Source of the DNA: CAYZUC01 sp964481705
Lineage (GTDB): Bacteria > Bacillota > Clostridia > Lachnospirales > Lachnospiraceae
Assembly (NCBI GenBank): GCA_964481705.1
Contig: CAYZUC010000080.1
Span: forward strand, 1 to 12,731
DNA length: 12,731 nt
Direction of reading: 5' to 3'
Shown: positions 5,923 to 12,731 of the stretch, piece by piece
Numbering within the stretch: position 1 is the stretch's first letter
How the letters are laid out: the number at the start of each line of letters is the position of its first letter
The notes under the pieces: generated by a model
Told to the model about the DNA's origin: nothing
The model's database searches: none
Seen by the model: the letters and a program-made list of their open reading frames with translations, nothing else
Position numbers and translations under genes: made by a program

Positions 5923-7094
5923 TACCTTTTTTGATTCTTAACAAGAAAGAGCATAACTACAAGTAACAACGGGAATATCAGTCCAATACCCATTCCCACC
6001 TGAATGTTGTCTCCTGCATACTGCGTCACCTGTCCCACAAGTGCGGGACCGATACTCCCACCCAGATCTCCTGCCATCGCAAGTAACGCAAACATGAGAG
6101 TTCCACCGGTCGCAAACCTTTTTGAAGAAATACTGATAGTTCCCGGCCACATGATTCCAACAGAAAAACCACATAGGATACAGCCGATTAATCCAACCAA
6201 CGGATTTGAGGATAGGGTGACCAAAAGATAGCAGATTACACATAGGACGCCAGATACTTTCATGCATTTTGTAAGAGGTAATTTTGCTCCATACTTTCCA
6301 TATATAACACGACTGATTCCCATGGTGACTGCAAACATACAAGGACCTGCTATATCCCCAATAGTTTTCGATAATCCCAGGGCTGCCTCCGCATACGCAG
6401 AAGCCCATTGGGACATTGCAAGTTCAGAGGCACCGGAGCATACCATTAAACCAATAGATACCCAAAACACAGGAATCTTGAGCAATTCTCCTATCTTCAT
6501 TCCGTGTCCATCCTCTACGAGATGTTCAATTGGACAAGTTGCAAAGTTGTAGATATTAGCAAGCGGAACAAGTGCCCATAAAATGGCAAGCCATTTCCAG
6601 CTGTCCATTCCAAAAAGCTTTAAGAAAACCGTAGAGATTAAAATAGTTCCCACAGAGCCCCAGCAATAGAAGGAATGTAATAGGCTCATCGTTGCAGCTT
6701 TATTTTCGAAGGGACATGCTTCCACAATAGGACTGCAAAGCACTTCGATTAATCCGCTTCCTATGGCATATACAATAACACTGAAGATAATTCCCAAGAA
6801 TGGATTTGGTAGCAGCTCAGGAAGGAATGCCAGTCCTATTAGACCTGCGGCTGAGCAAATCTCCGATGCAACAATACTGGTTCGATACCCAATTTTGTCT
6901 ACATACTTTGCACAAAACAAATCCACAAGTAATTGCGTAAAGAAAAAGACCGCAGGAATAAGAGCAATCATTCCTAATGAAATATGATATTGATTATGGA
7001 ATTTTAGGAATAACAATGGTACAAAATTAGCTGTAATTGCCTGTGTGATAAAGCCCAAATAACAAGCTATTTTTGTCTTACGATAATTTGGCAT
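5919..7094 (-). CDS. Major facilitator superfamily transporter
   Basis: A 391-residue membrane protein with about 12 hydrophobic helices in two halves and a central loop near residue 190-200 (CPIEHLVEDGHGM), the MFS layout at usual length. KYVDKIGYR after the second helix fits the MFS loop 2-3 motif (D-x-x-G-x-R/K). The overall look (GSGLIEVLCSPIVEACP, LLHSFYCWGSVG) resembles the FucP/sugar-type and related MFS branches rather than classic drug exporters, but the substrate cannot be named. The ATG at 7094 is chosen because GGAG lies 6 nt upstream; ATG 7106 and TTG 7124 in frame have no good site. It is transcribed divergently from the AraC gene, which probably controls it. Its stop codon lies inside the padR promoter, 55 bp before padR. 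Confidence 0.88.
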   Translation of the reverse strand: MPNYRKTKIACYLGFITQAITANFVPLLFLKFHNQYHISLGMIALIPAVFFFTQLLVDLFCAKYVDKIGYRTSIVASEICSAAGLIGLAFLPELLPNPFLGIIFSVIVYAIGSGLIEVLCSPIVEACPFENKAATMSLLHSFYCWGSVGTILISTVFLKLFGMDSWKWLAILWALVPLANIYNFATCPIEHLVEDGHGMKIGELLKIPVFWVSIGLMVCSGASELAMSQWASAYAEAALGLSKTIGDIAGPCMFAVTMGISRVIYGKYGAKLPLTKCMKVSGVLCVICYLLVTLSSNPLVGLIGCILCGFSVGIMWPGTISISSKRFATGGTLMFALLAMAGDLGGSIGPALVGQVTQYAGDNIQVGMGIGLIFPLLLVVMLFLVKNQKRY

Positions 7095-7108
7095 AATAGT
7101 CTCCATTC

Positions 7109-7123
7109 TGAAGCGGCGCTTCA
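7109..7123. repeat. GC-rich palindrome in the MFS leader
   Basis: TGAAGCG-G-CGCTTCA is a 15-bp near-perfect palindrome, unusually GC-rich for this region, 5 nt upstream of the MFS ribosome binding site. It could be an operator or a short RNA stem. No other copy was noticed. Confidence 0.45.
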
Positions 7124-7158
7124 ACCTTTTTAGTTAATTCGATCAAACCTTTAACTGG

Positions 7159-7187
7159 ATTATATGATAACCATTATTTAAATTCAT
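7159..7187 (-). promoter_or_regulatory. Candidate MFS promoter
   Basis: A perfect TATAAT on the minus strand at 7159-7164 lies 65 bp before the MFS start. No good -35 box is present at the right distance (about 7182-7187), which would suit an activator-dependent promoter. It would abut the -35 of the divergent AraC promoter. Confidence 0.4.
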
Positions 7188-7216
7188 TGTATTATTTGCC
7201 CTTTTTATTGTATAAT
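7187..7216 (+). promoter_or_regulatory. Candidate promoter of the AraC regulator
   Basis: TATAAT at 7211-7216 is perfect. A weak -35 (TTGTAT, 7187-7192) lies 18 bp upstream. The start codon follows 40 bp downstream. Confidence 0.45.
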
Positions 7217-7256
7217 ATCGTATATCATTTGATTTAGTTCGAAGAGGGGATAAGAA

Positions 7257-8183
7257 ATGAAATCTCATATTCAAAGCACCAAAATTTATACAGACGAAAA
7301 CTTAATGGAGTCTATCCAGCATGGTACTTCTGATTATCACTTTCATTTTTACAATGAAAACCTTGCACAATTTGATTTCCACTGTGTTGAGTGGCACTGG
7401 CATACGGAATTTGAATTTGTATTCATAAAAACAGGGGAAGTAACCTTCTGGGTCGGAGATACGCAATTTCATTTACATTCCAATCAAGGTATTTTCATGA
7501 ATTCCAAAATCCTGCATCGTCTTTACTCTCCCTTGGATGCCATGATTCCAAACTTCCTATGTCTACCATCCTTTCTTTCATCGGAGGATAGTCTCATTTA
7601 CCATAAGTATGTGCAGCCATTTCTATCATCTACCTTTTCACATCAGATTTTCGACTCCAAAATACAGTGGCAGGCTGGCATATTGGAGATCATGGAAGAG
7701 ATTATTGATGCGCAGAATTCTGCTTCCTCTGTCGAGCTTACTACCTCTTTTCTGATGCAGAAACTATGGCTTATTCTCTCCGAAAACATTGATCTGTCAC
7801 CATATCAAAAGGTCAATCATACGTTTTCCTCTGCTCAGGCAAGGCTGCAGATTATGATGCAATACATTCATATGAATTACCGAAAGGATATCTCTCTGGA
7901 TTACTTAGCCTCTCAGGCTATGGTAAGTAAAAGCACTGCCTTGAATCTATTTCGTCAGTATTTAAATCTGACACCCATCAGCTATCTCATCTTTTATCGT
8001 TTGAAGGAAGCTGCTGTTTTACTTTGTAACACGGAAAAGAAAATCAACACCATCTCGGATGAAACAGGCTTCCATAACGTGGATTATTTCTGTAGAATCT
8101 TTAAGAAGCATTATAACGTTACTCCTACCGAATATCGAAAGAAGAAGCTGCAGATTCATGAGGATGTGTTTCAATACCAGTAG
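7257..8183 (+). CDS. AraC family transcriptional regulator with N-terminal cupin
   Basis: A 308-residue regulator. The N-terminal half carries an AraC-type cupin: HWHTEFEFVFI with His47, His49 and Glu53, then GEVTFWVGDTQFHLHSNQGIF (about 60-80), the usual sensing/dimerisation barrel. The C-terminal half has two helix-turn-helix motifs: DISLDYLASQAMVSKSTALNLFRQY (about 211-235) and INTISDETGFHNVDYFCRIFKKHYNVTPTEYR (about 263-294), the latter matching the family signature. Start ATG has GAGGGG about 7 nt upstream. It diverges from the MFS gene with overlapping promoters, so control of that transporter in response to a small ligand, often a sugar or glycoside for this subclass, is the likely role. 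Regulation of the downstream murL pair is possible but a separate -10 box precedes murL. Confidence 0.92.
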   Translation: MKSHIQSTKIYTDENLMESIQHGTSDYHFHFYNENLAQFDFHCVEWHWHTEFEFVFIKTGEVTFWVGDTQFHLHSNQGIFMNSKILHRLYSPLDAMIPNFLCLPSFLSSEDSLIYHKYVQPFLSSTFSHQIFDSKIQWQAGILEIMEEIIDAQNSASSVELTTSFLMQKLWLILSENIDLSPYQKVNHTFSSAQARLQIMMQYIHMNYRKDISLDYLASQAMVSKSTALNLFRQYLNLTPISYLIFYRLKEAAVLLCNTEKKINTISDETGFHNVDYFCRIFKKHYNVTPTEYRKKKLQIHEDVFQYQ

Positions 8184-8270
8184 AATGCACAATAACTGGA
8201 CTTTTACACCTATGTGTGATAGTATTTTTGGGAATCAAGATGTGAAAACATATTGATTTAGACTTTCGCA

Positions 8271-8276
8271 TATAAT
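8271..8276 (+). promoter_or_regulatory. Candidate -10 box of murL
   Basis: A perfect TATAAT lies 22 bp before the preferred murL start, without a convincing -35 box 16-18 bp upstream. The 8184-8270 gap contains only a weak CCAGT/ACTGG stem (about 8177-8199) followed by TTTT that could end the AraC transcript. Confidence 0.3.
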
Positions 8277-8297
8277 GAATGGATGGAGGAAAATCAT

Positions 8298-9620
8298 TTG
8301 CATACATTTCATGAGTTAAGAGAGAAATATCACTCTTTTATTTATAAAGATTATACCATAGAAAAGACCGAAAATGGCTATCATGTAACTTACTCTTTTT
8401 GTGTTCCGGGTTTGACTGAATTCAACCCGACCTGGGATTTTGAAGGAGATTATGGGGATAATCAAAAGGTATTTGAAGCACTCGTTTTTAACCTTGGTAT
8501 GGTAGAGTCCATCAGCTATTGGAAATGTGCCTGTCCCCCGATTCTTGAGATTGCATGTGGTACACTCTCTACGGAACAGATAGCATGGTGGAAAAAGCTA
8601 TTCTATCATGGCTTAGGAGAATTCCTCTATCGTAACAATATCGAAGTGACTATGGAAGATCTGGTAACGATTCAGTGTCCCATTCAGGACCCTCATAGAA
8701 TTACCGCAAAAGGCGAATTCCGTGGTTGTCTTGTTCCTGTTGGCGGTGGTAAGGATTCCGTCGTATCTCTGGAGCTTTTGAAGGATGAGACGATTTATAC
8801 CTATAGCATCAACGGTGGCACTGCAATCAAGGAAGTTATTGCTCTTTGCGATACCAAGCGCGGTGATCTGAATGCAAGGCGTAAGCTCGACAGTCGTATG
8901 TTGGATCTGAATAAAGAAGGATTTTTAAACGGACATACTCCTTTTTCTGCTATTGTTGCATTTTCTTCTGTCATTACTGCTTTTTTAAATGGCATACGCT
9001 ACATTACTCTATCCAATGAAACCAGTGCCAATGAGACCACCGTACGTGATTCTTCCGTGAATCACCAATACTCAAAGAGTCTGGACTTTGAAAATGATTT
9101 TCGTTCCTACATAGAGCAGATTATTGATTTCCCTGTGGAGTACTTCAGCTTACTGAGACCCTTAACAGAGATTCAAATAGCGAAGCTTTTCTCCCATTAT
9201 AAGAATTATCATAAGGTTTTCCGCAGCTGTAACGTCGGCAGCAAATCCGGTGTCTGGTGCTGCAATTGCGCGAAATGCCTGTTTGTATACATCATTCTAT
9301 CACCCTTCTTGTCAGATGATGAATTGATTGCTATCTTTGGTGAAAATCTGTTAGATAAACCTTCTTTGGAAAAAGAATTTCGGGAGCTGTTAGGTATTGA
9401 AGAGAATAAACCCTTTGAATGTGTTGGTACCCGAAAGGAAGTTCTGGTAGCCATGAAGCATTATCTGAGTTCAGGCAGACAGGCTCTGCTTGTTAATAAA
9501 TACAGAGAAAAGATACAGAGTGAACCGGATGTATTGGATACCTTACTGAATAGCTGGTCAGATGATAATAATACACCGGAAGAATTTTGCAACATTATGA
9601 AAAGGAATTTACAAGCATGA
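8298..9620 (+). CDS. murL: UDP-MurNAc-L-Ala-L-Glu epimerase (MurL)
   Basis: Resembles MurL, which in Xanthomonas inverts the terminal L-Glu of UDP-MurNAc-L-Ala-L-Glu to D-Glu in an ATP- and Mg-dependent reaction, supplying D-Glu to peptidoglycan without a free racemase step. Seen in this 440-residue protein: an N-terminal domain (about 1-140), then PVGGGKDS (147-154), a PP-loop-like ATP site, the motif SNETSANE (about 239-246), and a C-terminal cysteine cluster (Cys311, 321, 322, 324, 327, with WCCNCAKCLF). The length matches MurL (about 440-450). Assignment rests on these motifs and above all on the next gene, a MurD-type ligase overlapping by ATGA. TTG at 8298 is preferred because GGAGG lies 8 nt upstream; ATG at 8283 lacks a site. 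The PP-loop could mislead annotation toward QueC/ThiI-type enzymes. Cytoplasmic. Confidence 0.82.
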   Translation: MHTFHELREKYHSFIYKDYTIEKTENGYHVTYSFCVPGLTEFNPTWDFEGDYGDNQKVFEALVFNLGMVESISYWKCACPPILEIACGTLSTEQIAWWKKLFYHGLGEFLYRNNIEVTMEDLVTIQCPIQDPHRITAKGEFRGCLVPVGGGKDSVVSLELLKDETIYTYSINGGTAIKEVIALCDTKRGDLNARRKLDSRMLDLNKEGFLNGHTPFSAIVAFSSVITAFLNGIRYITLSNETSANETTVRDSSVNHQYSKSLDFENDFRSYIEQIIDFPVEYFSLLRPLTEIQIAKLFSHYKNYHKVFRSCNVGSKSGVWCCNCAKCLFVYIILSPFLSDDELIAIFGENLLDKPSLEKEFRELLGIEENKPFECVGTRKEVLVAMKHYLSSGRQALLVNKYREKIQSEPDVLDTLLNSWSDDNNTPEEFCNIMKRNLQA

Positions 9621-10798
9621 GTATCATCGAAGAATTACATGGTAAACGAATCTTGATCTGGGGCTATGGAAGAGAAGGAAAATCTTCCGAACGTTTTTTG
9701 AAAGAACATTGTTCCTATTCTTCTCTTGATATCTACGAAGGAAAAAGAGAGGGCATTGAGGAAGAGAAATACGACTGTATTATTAAAAGTCCCGGTATCT
9801 ATATGGAAGAAGAGAACCCCAAATACACTTCTCAGACGGAATTATTCTTGCGTCAGTTTCGCGATCAGGTGATTGGAATTACCGGTACGAAGGGCAAGAG
9901 TACTACATCCTCCATGCTATATAAGGTTCTCATAGATTCCTATAAAGAAAATGTGATATTGGTCGGTAATATCGGACAACCCTGTCTCGATCACTATGAT
10001 GAAATAAATGAAAATACCAAAATTGTATATGAAATGTCCTGTCATCAGTTGATGCACACAAAGACCTCTCCTAAGATAGCGGTTTTTTTGAACTTATATG
10101 AGGACCATCTGGATTATTATAAAACAGTCGAGAAGTATTTTTATGCAAAAAGAAATATCACAAAGTATCAACTTCCTGGGGATACTCTGTTTGTGGGAAA
10201 CGATGTTCCAGAGTTGGAGACGAAGGCTGATGTCGTTCACATACAGGTAACTCATAAGTTTAGAATGTCGATTTTGGGCGAACATAATCAGTTTAATGCA
10301 GAATGTGTCTATGATATTGCATGTAATCTGTTCCATTTGAAAAAAGAAGATGTGCTTACGAGCATCAGTGAGTATAAGGGATTGCCTCACCGAATCGAAT
10401 ACATAGGAACGGTGGACGATGTCCTTTTTTACGATGATTCCATCTCTACCATTCCGGAAGCAACAATCAAGGCTATCAAGAGTATCCATGATATTCATAC
10501 CATTCTGATTGGTGGAATGGACCGCAAAATTGACTATACCCTGTTGGTTGATTTTATCAAGGAAAATCAAGAGCTCACCTTCCTCTGTGCATACGAATCG
10601 GGACAGCGTATTTATCATGAAACCGGTGAAAGTCCTAATTGTGTTTTACTCGGCAATCTGGAGCAAGCGGTATCAGAGGCCAAAAAAATAACCCCTAAGG
10701 GCAAAGCCTGTGTTTTATCACCGGCCGCTGCGTCTTATGGGTATTTTAAGAATTTTGAAGAGCGTGGGGATGTATACAAAGAGTATGTCATGAAATAA
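9617..10798 (+). CDS. murD2: MurD2-type Mur ligase (UDP-MurNAc-L-Ala : L-Glu ligase)
   Basis: A 393-residue Mur ligase of the MurD group. Visible: the N-terminal Rossmann-like domain (KRILIWGYGREGKSS, 10-24), P-loop GTKGKST (90-96), the acidic metal-binding segment VYEMSCHQL (137-145, Glu139), LNLYEDHLDYY (158-168), Lys178 in the position of the carbamylated lysine (YAKRNI), GEHNQFN (221-227), HRIEY (258-262), and the C-terminal SPAAASYGYFKNFEERG (368-384). It is shorter than classical MurD (about 440-450). The MurD motif DSKATN is DSISTI here (274-279), in the glutamate pocket. Together with murL just upstream this indicates the L-Glu-adding MurD2 rather than classical MurD. Start ATG shares ATGA with the murL stop; AAGGA lies about 10 nt upstream. 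An earlier in-frame ATG at 9587 would overlap murL by 34 bp and is not preferred. Confidence 0.82.
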   Translation: MSIIEELHGKRILIWGYGREGKSSERFLKEHCSYSSLDIYEGKREGIEEEKYDCIIKSPGIYMEEENPKYTSQTELFLRQFRDQVIGITGTKGKSTTSSMLYKVLIDSYKENVILVGNIGQPCLDHYDEINENTKIVYEMSCHQLMHTKTSPKIAVFLNLYEDHLDYYKTVEKYFYAKRNITKYQLPGDTLFVGNDVPELETKADVVHIQVTHKFRMSILGEHNQFNAECVYDIACNLFHLKKEDVLTSISEYKGLPHRIEYIGTVDDVLFYDDSISTIPEATIKAIKSIHDIHTILIGGMDRKIDYTLLVDFIKENQELTFLCAYESGQRIYHETGESPNCVLLGNLEQAVSEAKKITPKGKACVLSPAAASYGYFKNFEERGDVYKEYVMK

Positions 10799-10813
10799 TG
10801 CTTAAGGAGGCTT

Positions 10814-11584
10814 CTATTCTAACGCATCTACCATGGATTTTACATAGTTTTTTACATAGGGAACACATTTATCTCCGTACCTGCCACATAATGATACGAT
10901 TGCCGAACCGACAATCACACCATCGGCTGACCTCGCCATTTTCCTTGCCTGCTCAGGAGTTGAGATTCCAAATCCCACTGCGCATGGGATATTCTGAACC
11001 TCTTTTACCTTCTGAATCATAGCAGAAATATCTGTCGTTATACCGGAGCGTACTCCAGTCACCCCCAAGGAGGAAACACAATAAACAAAACCATAAGCGT
11101 CATGTGCAATCATGGAAATGCGCGACTCTGATGTTGGCGCAATCATAGAAATCAATGCAAAATCGTACTTTTGGCAGATATCATCAAACTCCTCTTTTTC
11201 CTCGTATGGGAGGTCCGGTAAAATCATACCATCCATGCCAAGTAATGCCGCTCTTTTGATGAACTTCTCTGATCCATAGGAAAAAATGACGTTTGCATAT
11301 GTCATAAACACCATGGGAATCTGCGTGTTCTTTCGAATTCGCTCTACCATCTCAAATACTTTGTCTGTTGTGACTCCCATACTAAGTGCACGCATATTGG
11401 CCGCCTGAATCACTGGTCCTTCCGCTGTCGGGTCGGAAAATGGAATGCCAAGCTCAATGAGACTCGCTCCCGCTTCCTCACATGCATACACGAGTTGCTC
11501 TGTTGTTTCGAGGTCTGGATCTCCACAAGTAATAAATGGAATAAATGCTTTTCCATGCTCAAATGCAGACTGTATTCTATTCAT
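10814..11584 (-). CDS. trpA: Tryptophan synthase alpha chain
   Basis: A 256-residue TIM-barrel enzyme that cleaves indole-3-glycerol phosphate to indole, passed by tunnel to the beta chain. Seen: FITCGDPD (17-24), IELGIPFSDPTAEGP (43-57) with catalytic Glu44, LPDLPYEE, VSSLGVTGVR (phosphate loop region) and VGFGISTPEQA with GVIVGSAIV near the C-terminus. The second catalytic acid, Asp60 in the Salmonella enzyme, is Glu55 here. ATG at 11584 is chosen because GAGGGGAG lies 7 nt upstream; it overlaps the trpB stop by 8 bp, so translation is coupled. Longer in-frame starts reaching 11635 lie within trpB and lack support. Its 3' end faces murD2 across 15 bp. Confidence 0.97.
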   Translation of the reverse strand: MNRIQSAFEHGKAFIPFITCGDPDLETTEQLVYACEEAGASLIELGIPFSDPTAEGPVIQAANMRALSMGVTTDKVFEMVERIRKNTQIPMVFMTYANVIFSYGSEKFIKRAALLGMDGMILPDLPYEEKEEFDDICQKYDFALISMIAPTSESRISMIAHDAYGFVYCVSSLGVTGVRSGITTDISAMIQKVKEVQNIPCAVGFGISTPEQARKMARSADGVIVGSAIVSLCGRYGDKCVPYVKNYVKSMVDALE

Positions 11585-12731
11585 AAATATTCTCCCCTCT
11601 GTAACGTGCAATTGCTGCACAATCCTTATCTCCACGTCCTGATATGGTTACAACAATAACCTGTTCTTTTTTCATTTTAGGTGCAAGCTTCTTCACATAT
11701 GCTATCGCATGTGCACTCTCAATCGCCGGAATGATTCCCTCCATCCTCGATAAATACTCAAATGCATCGACTGCCTCCTCATCTGTAATTGCGACATACT
11801 CTGCTCTTCCCTGATCATATAACATCGCATGCTCCGGACCGATTCCGGGATAATCAAGCCCTGCTGAAATCGAATAGACCGGTGCAATCTGTCCATTTTC
11901 ATCCTGACAAAAATAACTCTTCATTCCATGAAAAATTCCTTCCCGTCCGGTTGCTATCGTTGCTGCTGTCTCTGCTGTATGAACACCACGGCCTGCAGCT
12001 TCACAGCCAATCAGTCGTACCTCTTTATCCTCAATAAAATGATAGAAGGAACCAATTGCATTTGATCCACCACCGACACAGGCTACTATTACGTCAGGAA
12101 GCTTTCCTTCTGCTTCCTGACATTGTTGTTTCGACTCCCTTGAAATAACAGCCTGAAAGTCTCTTACAATAGTAGGAAAAGGATGGGGACCCATGGTGGA
12201 ACCAATCACATAATGAGTATCCTCCACTCTGGAGGTCCATTCTCTCAAGGCTGCCGATACGGCATCCTTTAACGTTGCTGTTCCTTCTGTGACGGTATGA
12301 ACCTTTGCTCCAAGCAGCTTCATTCGATACACATTTAATGCCTGTCTCTTCGTATCCTCCTCACCCATAAATACTTCGCATTCCATTCCCATAAGTGCGG
12401 CGGCAGTTGCAGTAGCAACACCATGCTGACCGGCACCAGTCTCTGCGATTACTCTGGTCTTTCCCATCTTTTTGGCAAGGAGCACCTGCCCTAACACATT
12501 GTTGATTTTGTGTGCTCCGGTATGATTCAAATCCTCTCTTTTTAAATAAATCTTTGCGCCACCCAAGTCTCTGGTCATATGCTCTGCATAATACAATCTC
12601 GAAGGTCTCCCGGCATAGTTATTCAGTAAATCACTGAGTTCCTTTTGAAACTCAGGATCATCCTTGTAGTGAGAATATGCCTCCTCTAACTCAATAACTG
12701 CATTCATTAATGTTTCCGGCAAGTACTGTCC
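11577..12731 (-). CDS. trpB: Tryptophan synthase beta chain (5' end beyond window)
   Basis: PLP enzyme that joins indole and serine to form tryptophan, in an alpha2beta2 complex with TrpA. The frame is open to the last base; GQYLPETLMNAVIELEEAY matches the usual GGQYVPETLM start region, so only about 10-15 residues are missing and the TTG at 12720-12722 is not the start. Seen: HTGAHKINN with the PLP lysine (codon 12507-12509), AETGAGQHG, GSTMGPHPFP, the phosphate-binding GGGSNAIG, GLDYPGIGPEH and the C-terminal SGRGDKD. 384 residues are present. It precedes trpA in the standard trpBA order; the rest of a trp operon would lie to the right. Confidence 0.97.
   Translation of the reverse strand, partial: GQYLPETLMNAVIELEEAYSHYKDDPEFQKELSDLLNNYAGRPSRLYYAEHMTRDLGGAKIYLKREDLNHTGAHKINNVLGQVLLAKKMGKTRVIAETGAGQHGVATATAAALMGMECEVFMGEEDTKRQALNVYRMKLLGAKVHTVTEGTATLKDAVSAALREWTSRVEDTHYVIGSTMGPHPFPTIVRDFQAVISRESKQQCQEAEGKLPDVIVACVGGGSNAIGSFYHFIEDKEVRLIGCEAAGRGVHTAETAATIATGREGIFHGMKSYFCQDENGQIAPVYSISAGLDYPGIGPEHAMLYDQGRAEYVAITDEEAVDAFEYLSRMEGIIPAIESAHAIAYVKKLAPKMKKEQVIVVTISGRGDKDCAAIARYRGENIYE

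Noticed and set aside
5938..6408. 156-codon ORF in another minus-strand frame of the MFS gene
   Set aside because: Shadow frame rich in Cys, Trp and Ser, typical of out-of-frame reading; the MFS frame has the membrane pattern and start site.
7095..7124. Upstream TTG (7124) or ATG (7106) as the MFS start
   Set aside because: Neither has a properly spaced ribosome binding site, whereas ATG 7094 has GGAG at 6 nt; the TTG also lies at the edge of the 15-bp palindrome.
8298..9620. Assignment as a QueC/ThiI-like PP-loop enzyme
   Set aside because: The PP-loop and Cys cluster could suggest it, but the large N-terminal domain, length, SNETSANE motif and coupling to a Mur ligase fit MurL better.
10094..10618. 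174-codon minus-strand ORF opposite murD2
   Set aside because: It lies wholly inside a gene with clear Mur ligase motifs, has no ribosome binding site, and its translation has no recognisable domain.
12720..12722. TTG as start of trpB
   Set aside because: The frame continues to the window edge with GQY, which belongs to the conserved TrpB N-terminus, so the gene is simply cut by the window.
1..12731. tRNA or rRNA genes, CRISPR arrays, transposases, phage or attachment sites
   Set aside because: Looked for on both strands; no cloverleaf, regularly spaced repeats, transposase motifs or target duplications were seen.

Overview
The window looks like a chromosomal stretch from a low-GC Gram-positive anaerobe of the Clostridia, probably Lachnospiraceae or a close relative. 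The reasons are AT-rich intergenic DNA, strong AGGAGG-type ribosome binding sites before nearly every gene, consensus sigma-A promoters, and the protein families present (PadR-controlled ABC-2 exporter, AraC/MFS pair, trpBA). Taxonomy is inferred from sequence style, not from a marker gene.

Layout. Positions 1-565 hold no intact gene. Three short coding-like stretches in different minus-strand frames and one good minus-strand terminator suggest decayed gene ends. Then, all on the minus strand and read right to left: an MFS transporter (7094-5919), a PadR-type repressor (5863-5147), an ABC-2 exporter of one ATPase and two permeases (5032-2677), a hexapeptide-repeat antibiotic-type acetyltransferase with a 13-codon upstream ORF (2428-1790), and a cytosolic serine hydrolase of the beta-lactamase/esterase family (1549-566). 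Diverging from the MFS gene on the plus strand is an AraC regulator (7257-8183). It is followed by a tightly coupled pair, murL-murD2 (8298-10798). Converging on it from the right edge are trpA and the 5'-truncated trpB (minus strand, 12731-10814).

How the parts work together. The clearest regulatory circuit is PadR's. Three copies of TATCCAA-N2-TTGGATA lie in the window. One fills the 17-bp spacer of a perfect TTGACA/TATAAT padR promoter, one covers the padR start region, and one lies before the ABC operon. Known behaviour of PadR proteins suggests an autorepressed sensor that derepresses an exporter. The AraC regulator probably controls the divergent MFS gene.

The most notable content is murL-murD2. 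In Xanthomonas this pair is known to make the D-Glu residue of peptidoglycan by ligating L-Glu to UDP-MurNAc-L-Ala (MurD2) and then epimerising it in place (MurL), bypassing glutamate racemase and classical MurD. Finding both genes, ATGA-overlapped, in an apparent Firmicute next to export and resistance-type genes is the main lead here. The trp genes look like ordinary housekeeping.
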